Of a DNA stretch of 64,000 nucleotides, positions 1 through 9,509 are shown piece after piece. Position numbers and translations under genes: made by a program. The stretch comes from Ixodes scapularis (taxonomy: Eukaryota > Arthropoda > Arachnida > Ixodida > Ixodidae): contig NW_024609837.1 of assembly GCF_016920785.2 (NCBI RefSeq), positions 38,805,543 to 38,869,542 on the forward strand, given 5' to 3'. Below the pieces are notes generated by a model. It saw only the letters and a program-made list of their open reading frames with translations, searched no databases and was not told where the DNA came from. Position 1 is the first letter of the stretch; every line of letters begins with the position of its first letter.

Positions 1-2160
1 TGGTGTGCTCTAGTGGATGTCCTACGCTTTCTTCCTACAAAAATACTCTAAAAGCTACAATGTATGAGCAGAAAAAAAACCACGAAAATAAAAAAAAAGG
101 TCTGCTGGGACCCATTTTTCTTGTGCCGCCAGCAACGAAAACAAAGAAAGAGACGGCCCGTGCTTCTATCATATCACTGATTAAGCGAGGGTGACTAGAT
201 GGGGTCTCCGCCCCTGGACGTTCGACTTCAAGTCTCCCTCCGGCACCGGAGATTCGACGTACGGTCCACTGGACGCCGACAGTGGGGACCCAATGATTAA
301 TATACGAGGATGGCGCTCTAATACGTATCGGGGTGTTGGAAAAAGACTAGAACACCCGGAGTCAGTATCTTTCGGACTTTTTTTGAGTTAGATAACCCTG
401 ATTTTAGCAAATTTTGTGACAGATCACGCAGCCCAGAAAAGAGACATAACACATGCATATTTTCATTGTTCATGGCGACTGACAATATTAGAAACGCAGG
501 TCGTGGCAAGTTTGGAACATCTTATTTTCACTCCAGAGGCAATGATATTGCTGCATTTGCAGATAATAGCACCAAAGAACCTATTAAAGCGCGGACACGT
601 TAAAAAAAAAAAAAAAACCAGTTGGAGAACTTTGTCCATCAACAGGAAAGAAACTTGTTTTCGGCTACCCTGTCACATTGAGGCAACAGCAACTGTCGGG
701 AGACATGTTTTTGCTGCCCGCCGTCAACCGTGTTCGGCGATTCCCTGTCCGACAGTCAGAGCACTCTGTCACACCGCGCTGACGGCGGAGTCCACAGGGG
801 GAACACTTCGCAATCTTGATTGTTTATTTTTTTTGTGCGCGACGCGGCGGCGCTGGAAATGTGATTCTATCAAGTGCTAGTACGTTCGAATGATCGGACA
901 CGGAACGACATCAACGAGTGGCTGTGATTAGGAAACTTGACAGGGCGAGATTTTTCCGCTCCTTATTTTATCAAAATGTTCTGCATTCGCCGATGATGCC
1001 GCGAGACCCGACAGAACAAGGTAAGATCGTTGCTATGTTCGTGCGTTAGGCCACTGTATGAAGTGTTTCGGCCCGGTTCATTCTTTCATGCAACTCTAAC
1101 GTGTAGAGTAAAATTGGAGTTAGCCCCGTCAGTAACCCTAAGTGTTTTTTGGTGTGTGGTGTTGAGCTGAACAGACAGTGCTTAGAGCCTGCGATACTGA
1201 CACAATCGGCCTTCGCAACAATCGGTGGAATAAAAGTTTTTAATGCTGTCTATTTTTCTAGAATCGTCTACGTGATCGCTTCACTCCCCAAAACGTCCTG
1301 TAGAGTTTTGAAACAATTCATGTCTCTGGAAGCAGGTGTTTTTAAGATCCAAGCATTAACAAGAGCGCGGTCGTTTTCACACTTCGATTTTTTTATCCCA
1401 CGCTTTTAAGGATAATGTCTGTTACATCTTACCAATGTGTAAGTAGGCATGCCACTTTAATTCACAGTAATATGAGCTGGTCTTTCAACAGTTCAGATTT
1501 CAACAATCGTCTGAACATTCACCACCATAGCTGCGACCATTGCGAAGATCGCTTCCCTAATTACGTAGTAAAAACATTCATCACAATATTTTAGCTGGAC
1601 GCCGGGTTTAATTATTGTTAAATAGCCTTTTCCAAGCCTCTATTTGAGTAAACACTTAAAAAAAAAAGACACGTCACTGAGGGAAAACTCTTCCATCGAA
1701 GCTATGTGCTGTGTTGACGGCACGAAATTTACTCATTCACCGATCTGGGCAACATTTGCCGTACAACGCAGGCTGCACCTGTTTTTGCTGCCGAAAGCTT
1801 TCAAGCTGAAGCAACATTGCTGCTGTCGCCTGTCTTGTTCTGATGATCCCGGGATGTGCTAGGCTTGTCGGCGAAAAGGGCGACCGAGAACAATGTTGAC
1901 CAGCTGTTGATGGATATATATATCTTGTTGCTCTTACCACCGTCTTTCCTCAATGAGACAGGGCCTTCACGTGATTGTAAATAATGTTATTGGCATTAAG
2001 ATATTCAGAGACGAAAACCCCACCAGGATCCGACAGGAGAAACACACCGAACGATCGCTTGTACCGTACGCCTATTTTTCTTGTTCTTGTCTCGTTTCTA
2101 AATAATAAAGTATAGTGTAGGGGGATTTAGACGTAGTGAATTTAGTCATTTTGAAACATG
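1..2160. other. No gene recognised; AT-rich DNA
   Basis: Only short open frames without recognisable domains. An A13 run lies near 601-616. Nothing that supports an exon was seen. Confidence 0.5.
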
Positions 2161-2185
2161 CAGTTGGATCTCTTTAAAGAAGCAC

Positions 2186-2227
2186 TTGGCTCGCTCTTTA
2201 AGAAATGTTTCTTAAAGTGCGAGCCAA
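2186..2227. repeat. Short perfect-loop hairpin (20-bp arms)
   Basis: The arms TTGGCTCGCTCTTTAAGAAA (2186-2205) and its near-complement (2208-2227, one mismatch) are separated by only two bases. No T-run or gene context suggests a terminator. It is probably the remnant of a foldback element. Confidence 0.6.
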
Positions 2228-2440
2228 CAGCACGTGCACTTTTCCACAGCCGGCGCCACAGCTTTGATATGTTGTAAAGAAACGTGAGTTGTCGAAACGC
2301 CTCCCCTTAAAGCCGAGGTCAGACTGATATTACATTATGCGTAAAACAGTCTGCAGACAATGTATGAGGCGTGCTAATGTATGGAGCAAACGTGGTTTGA
2401 ACATGGGCGTGGCCGCGAAGAGTTGTGTCTTCATGTCTGC

Positions 2441-2500
2441 GTCGAACGCCGTGTCTTTCGTATAGTGTATGAACAGTGTGAGGGCGACTTTAAGTATCTA
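2441..2500 (+). repeat. Dispersed repeat fragment (shared motif with 3.7, 34.2 and 59.3 kb)
   Basis: Contains CGTGTCTTTCGTATAGTGTA followed by TGAACAGTGTGAGGGCGACT. The same arrangement recurs at 3702-3740, 34153-34200 and, more diverged, 59315-59372. It marks a low-copy repeat family whose longest copy here is the foldback at 3531-3732. Confidence 0.5.
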
Positions 2501-2571
2501 CAAAGCGGTTACTTCCCGATACAGAGATGCACTCTACGAATTGAAATGTATGGAGCTATTCGATTACGTGG

Positions 2572-3090
2572 GTGCAGTGTTTAGGGGGTTAGAGAAAAGC
2601 AGATAGCAAAATAACTTACTTGTTTCTTGTAAATAAAAGGAACGCGTTACCAACCTACGTTTCCTTGAAAAAAAAGAACGCTTTACGTTTACTGTTAAAC
2701 ATGAACGCATGCTACTTTCGCGTTAGTATCTATTCATTAATTACAGCGTTCTATTGTTTTGACGTTAAGGGTAGGCATGAGCGCCACAACTTAAGAAGCA
2801 TATTGCCCACGTGGAAACTTAACTTAAGTGCTTTGCATTCTGTTTTGTTCCACCTAGATCGTGACGAGAAAGAATACGTGAATATGATGGAAAAAAAACG
2901 CAAGAACTTATACGACTTGACGCATAAAATAAAAAAAAATTGAAGAGTAATATCGTTTAGTCTTAGGAGAAATGATAACGAGCAACGTAACTACGTAATC
3001 CGTTACACGGAATAAGAAACGCAAGTATAGGTTATTCGTTACAGTTTTGAATAAACTTAAGGTGTACGTTACTACGGCATGAGACATTGC
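2572..3090. repeat. Possible old hAT-type non-autonomous element (GTTAC/GTAAC-rich)
   Basis: The interval begins at a CAGTGTTTAGGGGG sequence and has repeated GTTAC/GTAAC words near both edges (AACGCGTTAC near 2640; GTAACTACGTAATCCGTTAC near 2985-3005). This resembles the elements at 23.60 and 52.07 kb. No matching end or target duplication could be confirmed, so the limits are tentative. Confidence 0.25.
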
Positions 3091-3530
3091 TGTTGTGTCT
3101 ACGTTGATTCTGGACGAAATGCGTTAACACATAGTGCAGTGTTTCGTTGTCAATCGAGAGCCAGTCTGTTCTTCCGGGCGTCGGCTGTACCAAATGCAGC
3201 CACCACAGCTTCCCTCGATCGCCGTCTGCGGTCCGCATACTGTTGTCTAAGAAGAGCCAATCGTTCCTCCCGTATGTCGGAAGGAAAGATACCGCGCAAA
3301 GCAGCGTCATTCCTGCGCCTCGATTTTACGTTGTCGCGTACGTTGTGCACACTGGGAAAACAAAGTCATGTGTCTACGCCCGGTGCCATCGTAAGAGAGG
3401 TGCGCGTGAACAACGGCGCGTCACTGGAAACGTGCGAGAAGACTCTTTTTCACTAAGGCAAGAGTGGAAGTGAACATAACTAGCCCAACAGAGCGAAAGA
3501 GCAGGGCACAAACCGCGTTGCGCCCTTGAA

Positions 3531-3732
3531 CCGGGGTCACATTTCTCATACATCAGACAACGGACAGTCTGCATGCAGATTCGAAAGCGAGTCACCGTGA
3601 GATCCGTGCTTCGAATGCCGCATGTCAATAAGTTTAAGGAGAAACCTGGCTCGCAGCATTCGAACCACGGATATTGCGGTGACTCGTGTTTGCAGATTCT
3701 TTTTTGTATAATGTATGAACAGTGTGACTCCG
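3531..3732. mobile_element. Foldback element with ~80-90-bp inverted arms
   Basis: The left arm (3531-3622) and right arm (3653-3732) are inverted copies, with the left arm carrying about 10 extra bases (GACAACGGACAGTCTGCATG region). Both contain GTCACCG next to ATCCGTG and CTTCGAATG in the left arm, with complementary sequence in the right. The 30-base centre is GTTTAAGGAGAAACCTGG-like. Related single arms are found at 2441, 34153 and 59315. Coding potential is absent. Confidence 0.65.
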
Positions 3733-4624
3733 GCTTTAAGATACCAATCCTGTCCCGTCCAAACCAAACAAAGCTGCACGCACCAGAGCAACGAATGCTG
3801 ACGCATTTAAAAATAAGGGTTACCGGTAATGTTGTTACCAGAAAGGCGTTACCGCGAACATTGCGTGGGCGTATCAAACATAAAATATTAGAAATCGCAG
3901 ACAGGGGTTTTCAGAAAGAATTTTCTAGCGAAATATCAAACTCCAGCTCGCAGTCGCCCGCATCGACAACGGTGCGCAGAAATGAGCCGAGGTGGGTCGC
4001 AGCCCGGAAGCAATCAGCGGAGGATTTATTCTCAGCCAACACCCCCAGCAGCCGTTATCTTCCTTCACTCGTCATTGGAAAGACAAGTTTTTTTTCCAAG
4101 CAGCTTGCATCGGGCTGCAAAGATATATTAGAAGGACATACTACTACTCTAATAGATATACTGTTAAACTTCATTATTCACCGCTCATTCCACGATCACA
4201 TTGATTGCGACCTGCTCTTTCATTCAGCCCCTTAGTGGTCAAGTATTTCAAGCCAATATAGTACCAAAGCGGTTTAATTTTTTATTGTTCTAACGTTAAT
4301 TTATATTATAAAATACACACAAAATATAATTGGCTGAAGTGAAGCAGACAAAAGCTAAGCCTTCTACAGCTGAAGAACAGAACACAAAGTTAACTTCATC
4401 TTCGCTGTTATCACCATTGTCCGTGGGAATCGGGTTTGCCGCTTCTCCACGCCGTCCATGTCCTGTAATTTTCACAGCAGAACAGAGTTTCGTGTTTCAA
4501 AAAGGGAAACTATGCTGGCTTTGTTTACGATATTAACACTGAGCAATTCCCTCTGTAGTTACGTGAATAAATGAAAACTAATAATGCAAAAACGTTAAAT
4601 GTTTTATGGAGCAAAGCAGACGAA

Positions 4625-4717
4625 AAACGGCACCTAAATGCCCTTTGGCTGAGTGAAATGGCACCTAAATTCCCGTTGGTAGGGCGAAACTCACCTAAAT
4701 TCCCATTGGCTGCGATG
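4625..4717. repeat. Tandem repeat, 3 x 31 bp, each with a CCAAT-like core
   Basis: Units 4625-4655, 4656-4686 and 4687-4717 share AAAYGGCACCTAAATTCCC followed by RTTGG. Two units contain TTGGCTG, the complement of a CCAAT-box context. No transcription unit is visible nearby. Confidence 0.7.
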
Positions 4718-4746
4718 CGTCATGCAGCGCCAGAGCAATGGCGTCA

Positions 4747-5329
4747 TTGTTACTAATAGCCAACTCACACGACGGACCGAATTGCGATTTTCGTCCGCGG
4801 ACCGCGTACCAGGTGTCCGGCACGTCACCGATTTCTGTGGTCCGCTCATCGGCCGCATTTGCGCGGAGTCATAAATTCAAATGCTTTGTCACTCGCGGAT
4901 GAATGGTTGTAGATTAACTTGAAAAGCGTCTAGTCTGGCAACGTTACAAAAGTTTTCTTTTTCTCTTTGGACGATTAAAACCAAAATGGCGTATCGCAGT
5001 GCTTTCTGCGTTTACTGGTTCATTTGGTCGCGCAATTCTTGGTTCCACCCGTGAAAGAAACTGCAGAAACTTTGTCCGGCTGATTCGACGTAGGTTCCGG
5101 TACTCCTCCGGGTCCGTGTCATGAAGCTCCCGTCAAAACTTGTCTAGCACGCCACGATAATTCTTGCACGTCCAATAAGGACTTCACAGAGCAAGACTTT
5201 TCTTGTGGCTGTCATGTGCTTCAGTGTTGTACACGAGCGCGTAGTTCGTGAAGGCATCTTCAAACGCCACTCCGCAAGCCCAGAACTTCGTCGCTTCCAC
5301 GCCGAACCCTTCTCGAGCAGGACCATGCC
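4747..5329. other. Non-coding; contains a repeat motif also present at 9.0 kb
   Basis: CTCACACGACGGAC at about 4763 recurs as TTCACACGACGGAC at about 9011, each followed by diverged CGTCCGCGGAC-type sequence, suggesting old copies of one repeat. No gene is recognised up to the hAT end at 5330. Confidence 0.35.
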
Positions 5330-8085
5330 TAGAGATGTAAAATGTCGTGAAATATTGCATGGCCCGAAAAAAAAAACGTTTTTTTTTTTCAGGTTTTTTT
5401 TTTTTAGGAAGAATTGGAAATTTTGGAAAAAATGAGATTGCTGGGTAGACACATTTATTACATCAACACAATATGATAAGGGAATTTGGGAATTTTCATT
5501 ATCTGAAATACTTCAAATTAAGGTGTATGTAATAAAAACAGCTTACCAAACAGAAATGCCGAGCACTTGTTATTCCGAGTCGGAATCGCTGGTTCGAGAA
5601 ACACTCGCGTTCACGTCGGTCGAAGATTTTTTCAGGTTCAGATTCGAGTGCACATACACAAGTTTTTTCACACGTTCACCTGCAAGCGGGTTGCGCAGTT
5701 TTGTGTGTACATTCCCAAACTGAGACCAGTTTTGTTCACACGTTGCAGACGATGGGGGAATCTGCAAAAGCCGACATGCCAGGGGTGTCAATGGCTGGTT
5801 AGTGCAGAGTCCTTGCCACCAGGTGGATGGTCCCACGTGCTTCGCAGACTCCCAAAGTGCTGCCCTGGACCAAATCCCCGTAGACGCCCTATATTCTGCG
5901 AGATTAGAAAACAGCTTCCAGATGTCAAGCGCAAGGTGCTCAGCCTGCTTGGAGATCCAGTCAAATGTATCTGCAATCTGTGCGTCATCAAGGTTCCAAC
6001 CCTATATCTCGCATCCAGCAAGTTAGCAGCGACATGAATGGGTCGATCGCAAGCAAAACTCTCCGCGCCTGCTCATGATCTCTTTTACGCGAGCCTTCTC
6101 CTGGTCTGTTAAAGTGGTGGTCGCCAGCTTCATGATTACTTCGATTTTTATGGAATGCAGAACTTCCGGAACGTCCGGCAGCAAAGCCTTGTCCGACTCA
6201 TATTCTGTCATGGCAGAGGAAATGGGTGTCACCAGTTCCAAACAGCTGCACAAGGGTTTCCAGAATCCATCCTCGTCCAAGACGGCTTGCCGCACTGGTT
6301 TGTTTACTTTCAGATGTTCCAACATCACGGTCTCTTGCAGAGCTTCTTTGTTCCTGAGAAAACTTTGAAGCGGGAGGGTAACGCCGTTCCATCTTGTTTT
6401 GCTGGGCAGCTTGAGGGTCGTGGAACTTCCTTTGCCATCTCTGGACTCTTGCTCTGGTTGGAACGTGGCAGCAACTACGTGAGTCTGCTTCACATACTTA
6501 ATCACTTCTCTGGATGTCTGATGGACCTTCTCCAAGGTTGTTAGCCTCACGAGATCATTCAGGAGAAGATTCAGCCCGTGAGCAGCACACCCGATTGTTG
6601 CGATATGCGGAAATTTGCATGTAACCATTTGACATGCCGCTTTCATGTTGCTGGCGTTGTCCGTGACCAGTGCCACTACCTTTTCACTTTCGGGGGAATC
6701 AATGACATCACATATTTTGCCGCTAATATAAGACGCAGTGTGCCGGTTTGTGCCTGTTTCAATTGACGTGTATAACACTGTCTGCGGCGTAATTACGACA
6801 AAGTTTATCACCGATTCTCCTCGAATGTTGGTCCACCCATCAGTCAGCAGTGCGAGGCACGTAGCGTCTTTCAAGATCTCCTCCACATGACTTTTCACAC
6901 GCTCATACTTTGCGTCAAGTAGAGGCCCGCTCAATAGGTATCGGCTAGGCGGTGTGTGCGATGGTCGAAGCATCTTGAAGGCTGCTTGCGAATGCTCGTT
7001 TTCCGCAAGGGAGAATGGCGCGTTGGCTGAGTACATCGCCCTAGCGAAAGCTGCGTCAATTTGGTTTTGAAGCGCAGGGGTTATCTTGTCAACAAACGAA
7101 GAAATACTTGCGCCTCTTTTTGACGACGTAGATTCCGCTGCGCGTCGGCTAGCCTCTGACTCACTTGATGTGGGCACTGATGAGCTCCCAGAGGTTTTTT
7201 TTCCATGTTCTTTTGCACACGCCTCCTTGACGTCTTGACGACACTTCTTGCACGACAGCAGATGCCTTGTAAGGTGTGTAGCATTCGGAAATACGTGCGA
7301 CACTTGGCAGTACTTACATACTGCTTGTTTTTTTCCCGCGGTCGACGTTTGTAAGACTTCGAAATGCTTCCAAACGCTAGACTGCGGACGAACCATGTTG
7401 TGAAATTCTTCACGTTGCGCGTTCTCCGATGAGATACACGTTGGTTGAAATAGTTTAGATCAACGGCCATATGAAAATGGCGATGGCGATTGCTGGCCGC
7501 GATTTCATTGAAGTACGCGTTTTGTATTCGCAAAACAAAACCGAAACCCGAACTGCACAAAATGTAATATTGTGAAAACGTAATTGTGAATGGAAATTTT
7601 GATATTTTTTTAAGTGTCCAGCCTTCTGATTTAACAACGAAAAAAAATTTATCCGACAATTTTTCACGGTTCCGCGTGATGGTTTGTAGTGATAAAAATA
7701 GCTCATAACTGGTTGCAGTAGACAATTTCCACAACGTAAGATGTCTGAAAATGTTGAAGTGCGCGTGAAACACATCGTCAAAATCGCCGAAAATGTACCA
7801 CTTCGACGAAAAGAAATATGTAAATCCCATTTCAAAGAGTTAGAGAGCTTGTACATTAGAAAATGACAACTTCAATAATTGTCTACTGTTTATTTAAATC
7901 ACAATATAGTTTTCTTAAAACGAAATCAAAAGTAGGACTGCTCCAAATAGTGGTACTGTGAAGCAAAAATGTGACTGATAATTTTTGAAGTTTTTTTTTT
8001 TTGACTTCTGCCTCTTTGAAAGAACACAAAAAACTGTTTGTTTTTTTAATTTTTTCGTTTTTTTTTCAACACCTTTACATCTCTA
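5330..8085 (-). mobile_element. hAT (Ac-like) DNA transposon, left copy, complete ends, inactive
   Basis: The element is bounded by the terminal inverted repeats TAGAGATGTAAA (from 5330) and TTTACATCTCTA (to 8085). These resemble the Ac-type hAT end TAGGGATG. It carries one transposase gene on the minus strand (5570-7396), an A/T-rich 5' leader (7397-8085) and a short 3' tail (5330-5569). The 8-bp flanks (ACCATGCC on the left, TACTCCGC on the right) do not match, so no target duplication can be recognised. The right terminus abuts a palindromic MITE that starts at 8083. A second copy in opposite orientation lies at about 9510-12315. Confidence 0.85.
5570..7396 (-). pseudogene. hAT transposase with BED zinc finger, frameshifted (left copy)
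   Basis: The ATG at 7396 opens a 457-residue frame. It has an N-terminal BED-type zinc finger (CKYC near residue 27, HLTRHLLSC near 42-50), a Ser-rich linker, a DUF659/RNase H-like core (LLTDGWTNIRGESVINFVV near 185-205, VTDNASNMKAA, GCAAHGLNLLLND) and then a frameshift near 6042-6048. Compared with the right copy, the left copy has a 4-bp insertion there (CGATCGACC versus CGACC). A second frameshift near 6000 lies where the family motif YRGxNL is expected. After it, the C-terminal hAT dimerisation domain follows (STWWQGL, LLQIPPSSATCEQNWS, HTKLRN), ending in SDSDSE at 5570. Transposases of this family excise and reinsert the element using its terminal repeats. With these frameshifts the copy cannot make a full-length enzyme. 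Its ends are complete and it is close in sequence to the right copy, so it is not very old. Confidence 0.9.
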
Positions 8086-8283
8086 TACTCCGCGACAACT
8101 TTTCTTGGCAATGCAGTGGAAGGTACAGGCCCGCGTCCTCTCTCCCATTTTGCGTGTACGCAGGCTCTCCTCCTCCCCCATATCCGGGGAGAGTAGGAGA
8201 GCCCGCGCACACTCAAAATGGGAGAGGGGACGAGGGACTGTACCTTCCACTGCATTGCCACGAAAAGTTGTCGCGGAGTATAG
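8083..8283. mobile_element. Palindromic MITE (foldback), TA-flanked, abutting the left hAT end
   Basis: The two arms (8083-8179 and 8186-8283) are inverted copies for almost their whole length, each starting CTATACTCCGCGACAACTTT at the outer end and separated by about 6 bases. The ends can be read as TA target duplications flanking TACTCCGCGACAAC, as in Tc1/mariner-derived MITEs. The left TA coincides with the last two bases of the hAT terminal repeat ending at 8085, which suggests that this MITE inserted at the hAT terminus. No coding sequence. Confidence 0.8.
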
Positions 8284-8418
8284 TGATGAGTTATGTATGC
8301 GAAAGCATCTCTGGCTCGCTGGTGAGTGCTGCCCCACTGGGTGAGGCAGCGGCGGGAGTGCGAAGCTCGGCGCGGCGCGCGCTGAAATCACGTGTCCTCT
8401 CATAATCATCATCTACCT

Positions 8419-8976
8419 AGCTGCGGGTACCGGTTGAAGGCGTTAAACATCAAAGCCAACGTTACTAGAACCACTTAGTTGGGAAGCTGCCATAAAGCCT
8501 GCTCTGAAAAGGTTGCGCCGATCCTTATCACAGTACCGAGCTAATGGCGATCGCTACGCTGCCATTTCTCCCGCAGCGGCCACTCCGTGAGCTGCACGCG
8601 AGTCATAGAAGGGCCGGTGGTGCCATCTCGCAGAGCCATCTTGCAGTATTCATATACAGCAACTGTCATGTTTCAACTCGTCGCTAAAGGGTGGCGCTGT
8701 TATCGTATTCAGCTTGGTTTCGGTGAACGCCAGCGGCCCAGGCTTCAAAGGAGAGTTTCCCAACTGAGTTGCTTAGTAACGTTGATCAAAGCGTAGCGTT
8801 AGGCCTAATGTTAGGCCTAACGTTAGGCCTGATGTGAGGCCAGTGCATACCCGCGTCCTCCCCCCCTCCCCTCATGTCAAACAGCTGCGCATACCGGTTG
8901 ACGACGTTAGATGTCAAAGCGTAACGTTAAACCTAACGTCAGGCCAGCGCACGCCCGCGTTCCCCCTACCACTGTG
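8419..8976. repeat. Small tandem and direct repeats between the two hAT copies
   Basis: Four 12-bp units of the form GTTAGGCCTAAT run from 8798 to 8845. A larger direct repeat, roughly 8782-8870 and 8906-8972, shares TCAAAGCGTARCGTTA, GGCCAGYGCA and a CCCGCGT plus C-rich tail. A third partial match to the start of this unit (AGCTGCGGGTACCGGTTGA) lies at 8419. This is simple local duplication with no coding potential seen. Confidence 0.6.
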
Positions 8977-9132
8977 CCGCCAGCAGTTAGGCTGGCTCGT
9001 TATGGCTGATTCACACGACGGACTGATCCGCGGACGGATTGATCATGAGACGGGTTCGTCCGTCTCCTAAGCGCACCCACACGAGAAAGGCGATGAGCAG
9101 ACGCCAGCCAGGACGAACCGAACCTGTTCGCT

Positions 9133-9162
9133 CCCCCCCCCCCCCCCACACACACACACACA
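9133..9162. repeat. Compound microsatellite (C)15 then (CA)n
   Basis: A run of 15 C passes directly into eight CA dinucleotides. It lies in the spacer between the facing hAT copies. Confidence 0.9.
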
Positions 9163-9509
9163 GTGCCGCGAAATTCCACCATAATACCGTGGCACCGTGG
9201 CCCAAGAGAGAAATCAACGCTTGCTACCGTGATTAAGAATCATACGCAGCTGTTACCTACAGATCGAGACAAAACACCGTGATTCATAGCTTGTATGTGT
9301 CGCCATTGCAGGGTACTGACGGTTATTCCTACCTACTGGTTTCTTCAATTTACATCTCCGGTGAGAAACTAACACGGCAAACCAGGCGCTCGTGGCGCAT
9401 AAAATACTGCATGACCGCGAGTGACGTCACATGCAAACTATGTATAAACAGAGTAGTACAGGCTTTGCGCGAATCGCCACTAGCTTTATTAACCCAAAAC
9501 ACGGCAGTG

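Noticed and set aside
2572..3160. A third hAT-like non-autonomous element with target duplication
   Set aside because: Subterminal words fit, but the 8-bp flanks do not match and the right end cannot be located; kept only as a low-confidence repeat.
7081..7830. 249-codon minus-strand frame overlapping the left hAT leader
   Set aside because: It is a shadow frame of the transposase and its AT-rich leader; the same holds for 9808-10518 in the right copy.
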